Source: Myxococcota bacterium (lineage in GTDB: Bacteria > Myxococcota > Polyangia > GCA-2747355 > JAKLHH01). Taken from it: 13,329 nt of DNA. The translations under genes were made by a program, and so were the position numbers. Of the stretch, positions 8,121 to 13,329 are shown piece by piece. The stretch is from NCBI GenBank assembly GCA_022710245.1, contig JAKLHH010000072.1, forward strand, positions 1 through 13,329, given 5' to 3'. The notes beneath the pieces were generated by a model. It saw nothing but the letters and a program-made list of their open reading frames with translations, did no database searches and was not told where the DNA came from. Positions within the stretch are counted from its first letter, which is position 1. Each line of letters opens with the position of its first letter.

Positions 8121-8149
8121 TCTGTAAGGCAGCCCTCGATCCTTACAGA
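8121..8149. promoter_or_regulatory. 9-bp dyad (TCTGTAAGG-N11-CCTTACAGA), candidate operator
   Basis: TCTGTAAGG at 8121-8129 and its exact complement CCTTACAGA at 8141-8149 are separated by 11 bases. The arms are AT-richer than the surrounding DNA. The right arm also overlaps a direct repeat, GATCCTT at 8138-8144 and 8148-8154, one helical turn apart. No T-run follows and neither flanking gene ends here, so a terminator is unlikely. A dimeric regulator site serving both divergent units is the simplest reading. I do not recognise the motif. Confidence 0.5.
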
Positions 8150-8254
8150 TCCTTGCGGAGAGGTCCGAGACCGGCGCGCCGCGGCCCCTGCGCGGGCCTG
8201 TCGCTGCGCCGTGGCGCCAGGCGCCCTCGAGGCACCTGCGCCGAGGGAGGAGGC

Positions 8255-8284
8255 TTGCCTCTGCCTCCGCGAGGTCGCGATAAT
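8255..8284 (+). promoter_or_regulatory. Candidate promoter for a near-leaderless receptor mRNA
   Basis: TTGCCT (8255-8260) and GATAAT (8279-8284, five of six matches to the -10 consensus) are 18 bases apart. Transcription would start near 8291, only about two bases before the ATG at 8293. No ribosome site is present at a usable distance from that ATG, which agrees with a leaderless or nearly leaderless message. Confidence 0.45.
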
Positions 8285-8292
8285 GCCCACCG

Positions 8293-10926
8293 ATGCGCCG
8301 CGCCCTCCTCGCCGTCCTCCTCGCGCTCGCCCCTGCCGCCGCGCGGGCGCAGGACCAGCTCCGCGAGGAGCTGAAGCGCGACGAGCCCCGCCTCACCCGC
8401 CCGCCCGTCCTGCAGCGCTTCGTCCCGGCGCCCTACCCCGAGGGACCGCGCCGCGCCGGCGTCAGCGGCGTCGTCGAGCTCGAGGTGGAGATCGGCGCCT
8501 CCGGGGCGGTGACGCGGGTGCGCGTGCTCTCCGCGCCGCACCCCGAGCTGGGAGCCGCCGCTGCCGCCGCCGCCCGCCAGTTCCGCTTCTCGCCGGCCGA
8601 GGTCGACGGCAAGCCCGCGCCGGTGCGGATCCGCTACGCCTACCGCTTCACCCTGGAGACCGCCTTCACCCCGCGACTCCCCGCCTGGATGGAGGAGCGC
8701 CCGAGCGCGCCCGCCGGGAGCGACGTCCTCGTCGGCCGCGTGCGCGAGCAGGGCACGCGGCTGCCGCTCGCCGGCGTGGCGGTGGCGGTCGCGGCGCTCG
8801 GCGTCGAGGTGCGCAGCGACGAGCGGGGCGCCTTCGCCTTCAAGGCGGTGCCGCCGGGCCGCTACCGCGCCCTGGCGATCTCGCCCGAGCACCACCGCGA
8901 GGGCGCCGACGCCGAGGTGCGCGCCGGCGAGCAGACGCGCATCGAGTTCTACCTGCGGCGCACCCAGGACAACCCCTACGAGACCGTGGTGCGCGGCCAG
9001 CGGCGCAAGACCGTGGTCTCGCGCGTCACCCTGCGGCAGAAGGAGCTCACCACCGTCCCCGGCACCTTCGGCGATCCGCTGCGCGTCATCGAGAGCCTCC
9101 CCGGCGTGGCGCGGGTGCCCTACGTGGGCGGCGCGCTGCTCATCCGCGGCTCGGCGCCCGGCGACTCGGGGGTCTTCCTCGACGGGACCGTCATCCCGAT
9201 CCTCTACCACTTCCTCGGCGGGCCCTCGGTGCTCAACCCCGAGTTCCTCGACCGCATCGACTACTACCCGGGCAACGCGGACGTGCGCTACGGGCGCCTC
9301 ACCGCCGGCGTGGTCGACGTCGCCACGCGCAACACCTTCACCCGCCAGTGGGGCGGCGCGGTCGACATCAACCTGCTGAACGCCTCGCTCTTCCTCAAGG
9401 CGCCGGTCTCGAGCAAGGTCAGCCTGGCGGGCGCGGTCCGGCGCTCGTACATCGACGCCATCCTGCCGCCGCTGCTCAAGCTCACCGATCGCAAGGCCAC
9501 GACGGTGGTGCCCGTCTACTACGACTACCAGCTGCGCTGCGACGTCAAGCTGCCGGGCGACGACTCGCTCTTCCTCCTCGCCTTCGGCTCCGACGACCAG
9601 CTCGCGGTCGCGACCAACGAGCCGGCCGACGCGGTGAGCCTCAGCCTCGACACGCACGTCACCTTCCACCGCCTCCTCGGCCAGTGGCGCGCCCAGCTCG
9701 GCAAGCGCCTCGTCTCGCGCCTCACCCCGACCTTCGGCTACACGCGGATCCGCACCAACTTCGGCGAGGCCGCCATCGACCTCAACACCTTCAACGTCGC
9801 GCTCCGCGAGGACCTCGAGTACCGGGCCGCGCGCCGCGTGACGCTGCGCTTCGGCGTCGACGCGGAGGTGGAGCAGGACTGGTTCGACACCATGGTCCCG
9901 CTGCCGCTCGACTACCGGAACCCCGGCTCGGGCGAGGGCCTCGGCGGCGGCAACGCGATGCCGCTCGGCAGCGAGGTCAAGCCGGTCACCGTCCGGCAGA
10001 CGGTCTTCGGCATCGGCCTGCTGGCGGACGCGATCATCGGCGTCGGCGATCGGCTCCAGCTCATCCCGGGCGTACGCTTCGAGCTCTACCGCTACGTCGG
10101 CACCTTCCACCTCTCGGCCGACCCCCGCCTCACCGTCCGCTACCAGCTGCGCCCGTCGACGACGCTGAAGGCGGCGGCCGGCATGTACTCGCAGGCGCCC
10201 TCGCCGAACGAGGTCAACGACACCTTCGGCAACCCGCACCTGCAGCCGAAGCCCGCGGCGCACTTCTCGGTCGGCGTCGAGCACCGCTTCCTGCCCTTCC
10301 TCAGCCTCGACGCGCAGGTCTATGCGATCCGGCGCTGGGACTTCGTCGTCGCCACCGACCAGATGCGCGAGGTGGACGGCCAGCTGCAGGCGCTGCGCTT
10401 CCTCAACGAGGGCAACGGCACCTCGTACGGGCTGGAGCTGATGCTCAAGCACGACGTCACCCGCTACTTCTACGGCTGGCTCTCCTACACGCTCTCGCGC
10501 TCGCTGCAGCAGACGGAGCCCGGCGGCGAGTACGTCCCCTTCGCCTTCGACCAGACCCACATCCTGACCCTGGTCGCGAGCTTCCGCCCCGGCCGCAACT
10601 GGGAGCTCGGCGCCCGCTTCCGGCTCGTCTCCGGGCGCCCGGAGACGCCGGTCCTCGGCGGCGTCTACGACAGCGACCTCGACCTCTACGCGCGCATCGC
10701 CGGGGCGCGCCGCTCGGGCCGCGGCTCGCTCTTCCACCAGCTCGACCTCCGCGTGGAGAAGACCTGGCTCTTCAAGCTCTGGCGCTTCTCCGCCTACCTC
10801 GACGTGCAGAACATCTACAACGCCGAGAACCCCGAGGCGACGCTCTGGGACTATCGCTACCGGCAGTCGGGGCCGCTGCGCGGGCTGCCCCTGCTGCCGT
10901 CGATCGGGATCAAGGGGAGCTTCTGA
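8293..10926 (+). CDS. TonB-dependent outer-membrane receptor with N-terminal TonB C-terminal-type domain
   Basis: The 877-residue protein has a Sec signal (cut near ARAQ, residue 20). A TonB C-terminal-like domain follows (about 42-120: RFVPAPYPEG, GVVELEVEIGASGAVTRVRV, AAARQFRFSPAEVDGKP), then a carboxypeptidase-regulatory-like beta-sandwich (about 145-222: GRVREQGTRLPLAGV...VPPGRYRALAI). A TonB-box-like ETVVRG (230-235) precedes the plug (to about 348, with IRGSAPGDSGVFLDG). The rest is a 22-stranded-type barrel ending in the usual terminal Phe (GIKGSF). It imports a ligand across the outer membrane using energy from the TonB-ExbBD complex; the ligand cannot be read from sequence. A TonB-like domain on the receptor itself is seen in Myxococcota. 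It is divergent from the ECF operon, and its stop abuts the M15 start. Confidence 0.92.
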   Translation: MRRALLAVLLALAPAAARAQDQLREELKRDEPRLTRPPVLQRFVPAPYPEGPRRAGVSGVVELEVEIGASGAVTRVRVLSAPHPELGAAAAAAARQFRFSPAEVDGKPAPVRIRYAYRFTLETAFTPRLPAWMEERPSAPAGSDVLVGRVREQGTRLPLAGVAVAVAALGVEVRSDERGAFAFKAVPPGRYRALAISPEHHREGADAEVRAGEQTRIEFYLRRTQDNPYETVVRGQRRKTVVSRVTLRQKELTTVPGTFGDPLRVIESLPGVARVPYVGGALLIRGSAPGDSGVFLDGTVIPILYHFLGGPSVLNPEFLDRIDYYPGNADVRYGRLTAGVVDVATRNTFTRQWGGAVDINLLNASLFLKAPVSSKVSLAGAVRRSYIDAILPPLLKLTDRKATTVVPVYYDYQLRCDVKLPGDDSLFLLAFGSDDQLAVATNEPADAVSLSLDTHVTFHRLLGQWRAQLGKRLVSRLTPTFGYTRIRTNFGEAAIDLNTFNVALREDLEYRAARRVTLRFGVDAEVEQDWFDTMVPLPLDYRNPGSGEGLGGGNAMPLGSEVKPVTVRQTVFGIGLLADAIIGVGDRLQLIPGVRFELYRYVGTFHLSADPRLTVRYQLRPSTTLKAAAGMYSQAPSPNEVNDTFGNPHLQPKPAAHFSVGVEHRFLPFLSLDAQVYAIRRWDFVVATDQMREVDGQLQALRFLNEGNGTSYGLELMLKHDVTRYFYGWLSYTLSRSLQQTEPGGEYVPFAFDQTHILTLVASFRPGRNWELGARFRLVSGRPETPVLGGVYDSDLDLYARIAGARRSGRGSLFHQLDLRVEKTWLFKLWRFSAYLDVQNIYNAENPEATLWDYRYRQSGPLRGLPLLPSIGIKGSF

Positions 10927-11664
10927 ATGGAGCGACGCCGCACAGGCTGGGCGGTCGTGCGGAGCGGCCGCGACCGCCGATCACTGCCTCGCCCTGCCCT
11001 CCTCGCGCTCGTGCTCGTGCTCGTGCTCGCCAGGCCCGCTGGCCCCGCGGCCGCTGCGCCCACCCCTGCCAGCGCGCCGGCGCCGCTGCCCGGCCTCGCC
11101 GACGCGGGCGCCCTCGACACCAAGATCCTCGTCGAGCTGAAGTACGCGAGCACCGACAACTTCATGCGACGGAACGTCTACGGCTCGCTGCGCCGCTGCT
11201 TCCTGCAGCCTGAGGCCGCCCGCAAGCTCGCGGTCGCCTCGCGAGCGCTCCGCGCGCAGCGCCCGGACCTGCGCCTCCTCGTCTACGACTGCGCCCGGCC
11301 GCTCGCGGTGCAGCGCCTGATGTGGGACCTGGTCAAGGGCACGCCCAGCCAGCGCTACGTCGCGAACCCGGCGACCGGCTCGATGCACAACTACGGCTGC
11401 GCCGTCGACCTCACGCTGGCCGGCAAGGACGGCAAGCCCCTCGACCTCGGCTCGCCCTTCGACGGCGCCGGCGCCGCCGCGCAGCCCCGCCTCGAGCTGG
11501 CGCGGCTGAAGGCGGGGCAGCTCGCCGCGGCGCCGCTGGCGAACCGGCTCCTCCTCCGCCAGGTGATGGTGCAGGCGGGCTTCTTCCCCCTCGAGATCGA
11601 GTGGTGGCACTTCGACTGCGCGCTGCCGGGGGCGGCGAAGAAGCGCTTCACTCCCGTGCCTTGA
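10927..11664 (+). CDS. M15-family D-Ala-D-Ala dipeptidase (VanX/DdpX-like), exported
   Basis: The 245-residue protein has a long basic n-region and a hydrophobic signal (about 24-44, LLALVLVLVLA...AAAA). The mature part matches the VanX/DdpX family: DTKILVELKYASTDNFM near the N-terminus, the conserved Arg in YDCARP (Arg124), the zinc motif SMHNYGCAVD (His154, Asp161) and EIEWWHF with catalytic Glu225 and zinc ligand His228. The family is a zinc dipeptidase that cleaves D-Ala-D-Ala; with a signal peptide it should act in the periplasm on cell-wall fragments. The ATG directly follows the receptor TGA with no gap, and AAGGGGAG lies eight bases upstream inside the receptor gene, so the two are coupled. 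No vanH/vanA-type ligase is nearby, so vancomycin resistance is unlikely. Confidence 0.9.
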   Translation: MERRRTGWAVVRSGRDRRSLPRPALLALVLVLVLARPAGPAAAAPTPASAPAPLPGLADAGALDTKILVELKYASTDNFMRRNVYGSLRRCFLQPEAARKLAVASRALRAQRPDLRLLVYDCARPLAVQRLMWDLVKGTPSQRYVANPATGSMHNYGCAVDLTLAGKDGKPLDLGSPFDGAGAAAQPRLELARLKAGQLAAAPLANRLLLRQVMVQAGFFPLEIEWWHFDCALPGAAKKRFTPVP

Positions 11665-11701
11665 GCGCCACCTCGCCGGGCAAGCCGTCGGTCATCTGCT
11701 G

Positions 11702-11710
11702 TGCTAGGGT
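11702..11710 (+). promoter_or_regulatory. Candidate -10 element for the downstream exported protein
   Basis: TGCTAGGGT sits about 22 bases before the ATG at 11733. Together with the preceding TG it looks like an extended -10 of the TAnnnT type. Initiation near 11717 would place the ribosome site GGGAGG at the very start of the message. No good -35 is visible. Confidence 0.3.
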
Positions 11711-11732
11711 TGCCCGCGGGAGGGCCGCGCTC

Positions 11733-12503
11733 ATGCGTTCATGGCTGCAGGTGCTGACGATCGCTCTGGCCTCGGCGGCCGCCGATGGCCTCGCCCACCA
11801 GGACTACGCCGGAGACGTCCACCCGCGCGTCGTCGTCGAGCGAGGTCAGTTCGCGATCTACTTCCACAACACCCGCGACCGGCTCGCCTACAAGCTGGTG
11901 GTCTCCACGACCGGCGCGACGCTCTCGCCACGGCGCGCGATCGGCAAGGCCACCGACGAGGTCGGCTCGCCGATCCGCCGCCAGCACGGCGGGCGCAGCT
12001 ATGTCATTCCCGCCTGGGAGCGGGAGCACAAGGGCCAGCCCTTCTACCTGCTCGGCGACGGCAAGGGGGCGCCGCGGCGGATGGCGCTGCCCTGGGGCCA
12101 GCACAGGGTCCAGCTGGTGCACGACGCGGCGGTCAGCGATCGCGAGCTCGTCCTCGCGGTGACCCCGGGCCTCCAGCTCTTTCGCTTCGCGCTCCAGGGC
12201 CCCGGTGTGGCGACGACCCGCCTCGGCGAGCCCTATCGCATCTATGACTTCCCGCGCGCCTCGAACCTGGCCGCCCACCGGGGCAGCACCCTGATCGGCT
12301 GGATCGACAGCTCCCAGCGCCTGCTGCTGAGCAGCTGGACGCCCTCGACCGGACGCGTGAGGACGGTGACGCTCGCCGCCAAGACCGACTGGAACACCAC
12401 GCTGTCGATCGGCGTCATCGGCGACGTGCTGCTCCTCGCGCGTCATGCGCCTGGGCCCAGGGGGGCGGAGATCAAGACGCTGCTCCAGCAGCTCCCGCTC
12501 TGA
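11733..12503 (+). CDS. Exported protein of unknown function
   Basis: I do not recognise this 256-residue protein. It has a hydrophobic N-terminal signal (MRSWLQVLTIALASAAADG). The mature part is rich in short beta-strand patterns separated by turns (QFAIYFHNT, AYKLVVSTTG, RSYVIPAW, RELVLAVTPGLQLFRFAL, STLIGWIDSSQRLLLSSW, DVLLLARHAPG), which suggests an irregular beta-propeller or beta-sandwich. No catalytic motif or Cys is apparent in the mature part. The ATG at 11733 has GGGAGG about 10 bases upstream. The frame runs further upstream through the M15 gene, but that part is a shadow. It follows the dipeptidase by 68 bases and may have its own promoter. It converges on the small-peptide gene. 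Confidence 0.75.
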   Translation: MRSWLQVLTIALASAAADGLAHQDYAGDVHPRVVVERGQFAIYFHNTRDRLAYKLVVSTTGATLSPRRAIGKATDEVGSPIRRQHGGRSYVIPAWEREHKGQPFYLLGDGKGAPRRMALPWGQHRVQLVHDAAVSDRELVLAVTPGLQLFRFALQGPGVATTRLGEPYRIYDFPRASNLAAHRGSTLIGWIDSSQRLLLSSWTPSTGRVRTVTLAAKTDWNTTLSIGVIGDVLLLARHAPGPRGAEIKTLLQQLPL

Positions 12504-12509
12504 CTGGGG

Positions 12510-12527
12510 CGCGAGGCGCGCCTCGCG
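12510..12527. repeat. 18-bp perfect palindrome between convergent genes
   Basis: CGCGAGGCG-CGCCTCGCG lies seven bases after the stop of the exported protein. It can fold into a GC-rich hairpin in both transcripts but lacks a T-run, so it may act as a 3' stem or a weak bidirectional terminator. A second 10-bp palindrome, CCTGGCCAGG, follows at 12534-12543. The 142-base gap holds nothing else I can support. Confidence 0.4.
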
Positions 12528-12645
12528 GGTGGGCCTGGCCAGGTCCGACCAGGTTTGCTGGACCCTCGGGGAGCGCCGTCGCGTGGATCCCCCCATCACC
12601 ACCGGCACGCCCGCGCGGCGGGGCAGCGGCTGGGTCACCGTCTGG

Positions 12646-12816
12646 CTACGTCTTGCTCGGCGGCGGCTGCTTGCGCGGCGCCTTGCCCACCGTCTTGCCG
12701 CTCTGCTTCTTCCCGCTCGCCTCGGTGTTGTTCGAGCCGGGGCAGGCGTGGGAGACGGCGGGGACCGCGAAGGCAGCGGCGAGCGCGAGCGAGCTGGCGA
12801 TGATGAGCTTCCTCAT
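12646..12816 (-). CDS. Small secreted basic peptide (56 residues)
   Basis: The product has a textbook Sec signal (basic MRKL start, core IIASSLALAAAFAVPAV, likely cut after VSHA). This leaves a mature peptide of about 32 residues that begins with its only Cys and is rich in Lys, Gly, Ser and Pro (KQSGKTVGKAPRKQPPPSKT at the end). Counting side chains gives one Glu against six Lys and one Arg, so it is clearly cationic. The ATG at 12816 has AAGGAG seven bases upstream, which makes this start and the gene itself convincing despite the size. No family is recognised. A secreted cationic peptide, a cell-wall-binding peptide or a small lipoprotein are all possible; the residues before Cys (SHA) do not make a good lipobox. 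Confidence 0.75.
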   Translation of the reverse strand: MRKLIIASSLALAAAFAVPAVSHACPGSNNTEASGKKQSGKTVGKAPRKQPPPSKT

Positions 12817-12899
12817 GACGACACTCCTTGCTGGGTCCCGAAAAGATGGCGGGGCGGACGGGGCGACGCAAGCAGGTTTCTCGACGGGAAACTCCCTCA

Positions 12900-12912
12900 T
12901 CTCCGTCGGAGA
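12900..12912. terminator. Possible 3' hairpin after the gene at 12921
   Basis: TCTCCG-T-CGGAGA is a near-perfect dyad nine bases past the stop of the minus-strand gene at the window end. The stem is short and has no T-run, so terminator activity is uncertain. A second small dyad, GTTTC-N7-GAAAC, lies at 12876-12892 in the same 104-base gap upstream of the small-peptide gene and could instead belong to its promoter. Confidence 0.25.
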
Positions 12913-12920
12913 ATTGGAGC

Positions 12921-13329
12921 TCAGCGCGCGGAGGTCTCCAGCCCGGTCGGGCGAACCGCGCTCGCTGGCGACCAGACGCGGCGTCCGTCGACGAACGTCT
13001 GCCAGGCCGCGGAGGTCTCCGCGAACACATGGCGGAGCAGGTCACCGACGGCGAGCTGCGCGGCCGTCGGGTTGACCGCCGCGGGTCGCGGCACGACGAA
13101 CGTCAGCCAGCCGCTGCGGGTGCGCTCCCAGATGCTCGTCGCCCCTCCGCTGATCCCTCTCAGGACCGATCGAGGATCTGACCTCAGGAGGCCCCAGCCA
13201 GTGCGGGCTGGACCAGCCGTCCTCGGAGCGAACGGGCGAACGAATGGCCCTCCCAGGGTCCACGCGCGCAGGAGCTCATCTCGTATCCGGTCGCGGACGT
13301 CCCTCTCATGGCGCAGGAAAGGGTTCGTC
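12921..13329 (-). CDS. Unrecognised protein, C-terminal fragment (5' end outside window)
   Basis: On the minus strand a frame is open from 13328 down to a TGA at 12921-12923, giving 135 residues without an in-window start that must be used. It begins TNPFLRHERDVRDRIRDELL and later reads GWLTFVVPRPAAVNP and LAVGDLLRHVFAETSAAWQTF, with plausible amphipathic helices and spaced Trp residues. Third-position GC is high in the C-terminal half and lower toward the window edge. The competing minus-strand frames are interrupted by stops. No signal peptide can be judged and no family is recognised. A 12-bp direct repeat (GCGGAGGTCTCC at 12928 and 13009) lies in frame and encodes ETSA twice. The gene ends 104 bases before the small-peptide start on the same strand. 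Confidence 0.5.
   Translation of the reverse strand, partial: TNPFLRHERDVRDRIRDELLRAWTLGGPFVRPFAPRTAGPARTGWGLLRSDPRSVLRGISGGATSIWERTRSGWLTFVVPRPAAVNPTAAQLAVGDLLRHVFAETSAAWQTFVDGRRVWSPASAVRPTGLETSAR

Larger units (their letters stand above)
7962..8292. promoter_or_regulatory. Divergent control region between the ECF operon and the TonB receptor
   Basis: This 331-base stretch has no convincing gene; long frames crossing it are high-GC shadows. It should hold the promoters of both flanking units. It contains the 9-bp inverted repeat at 8121-8149 and a strong plus-strand -10 at 8279-8284. For the minus-strand operon I see only weak candidates: TTGCGT (8113-8108) with TATGGT (8089-8084) 18 bases apart, and TGACTT about 50 bases upstream of the sigma start followed by CTACCC. 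Confidence 0.55.

Noticed and set aside
7962..8396. N-terminal extension of the ECF sigma frame up to 8396
   Set aside because: The extra 145 residues are Arg-rich, show no sigma homology and run through the control region into the receptor gene; the ATG at 7961 matches the normal start of region 2.
8143..11213. Very long open frames over the receptor gene (864 codons minus strand; 1000 codons plus strand)
   Set aside because: Their products are Arg/Ala/Gly/Pro or Arg/Glu/Val-rich without domains, while the overlapping receptor frame has clear domains from end to end. Long shadow frames are expected at this GC content.
10927..11664. Vancomycin-resistance (vanX) role for the dipeptidase
   Set aside because: No vanH, D-Ala-D-Lac ligase or VanRS pair is present, and the protein has a signal peptide, unlike cytoplasmic VanX.
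13042..13263. 73-codon minus-strand frame at the window end
   Set aside because: It overlaps the longer frame 12921-13328, has an Arg-rich C-terminus and no ribosome site; the longer frame is more protein-like.

Overview
The window is a GC-rich chromosomal segment that most resembles a member of the Myxococcota (former deltaproteobacteria). The pointers are the C-terminus of a sigma-70 paralog resembling the Myxococcales-type group, a Cys-rich 'CxIDxxCY...CxxCDP' module on a lipoprotein, a TonB-dependent receptor carrying its own N-terminal TonB C-terminal-type domain, and an ECF sigma / anti-sigma / TPR-CHAT gene set. No rRNA, tRNA, CRISPR array, insertion sequence or phage gene was seen. 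Nearly all predicted products are exported, lipidated or membrane-bound, so the theme is the cell envelope.

Layout: (1) 1-255 is the 3' end of a sigma-factor-like gene (+). (2) 242-7961 is a run of five minus-strand genes. In transcription order they are an ECF sigma factor (7961-7464), a zf-HC2 membrane anti-sigma factor (7467-6634), a large TPR-CHAT lipoprotein with a caspase-like His/Cys pair (6637-3902), a divergent subtilisin-like (S8) serine protease homologue that is probably exported (3734-1509) and an NHL-repeat beta-propeller lipoprotein (1390-242). The first three are joined by 4-base stop/start overlaps, a strong sign of one translationally coupled operon. The last two follow after gaps of 167 and 118 bases and may be co-regulated. 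(3) 7962-8292 is a 331-base divergent control region with a 9-bp inverted repeat, an overlapping direct repeat and a promoter whose -10 lies almost at the next start codon. (4) 8293-12503 holds three plus-strand genes: a TonB-dependent receptor, a VanX-like M15 D-Ala-D-Ala dipeptidase that starts on the base after the receptor's stop, and an exported protein of unknown function. (5) 12646-13329 (minus) has a 56-codon gene for a tiny exported basic peptide and the 3' part of an unrecognised gene that runs off the window.

How the parts may work together (inference): the ECF/anti-sigma pair senses an envelope signal and controls a surface-anchored TPR-CHAT protein, possibly with an S8 protease and a propeller lipoprotein. 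This would be an extracytoplasmic set of two putative proteases of different catalytic types under one sigma switch. The divergent receptor-dipeptidase pair looks like uptake and trimming of a ligand, possibly a cell-wall peptide. The most unusual points are the CHAT/S8 pairing outside the cytoplasm, the 24-bp tandem duplication over the sigma-stop/anti-sigma-start junction, the dyad in the divergent region and the receptor/M15 junction.
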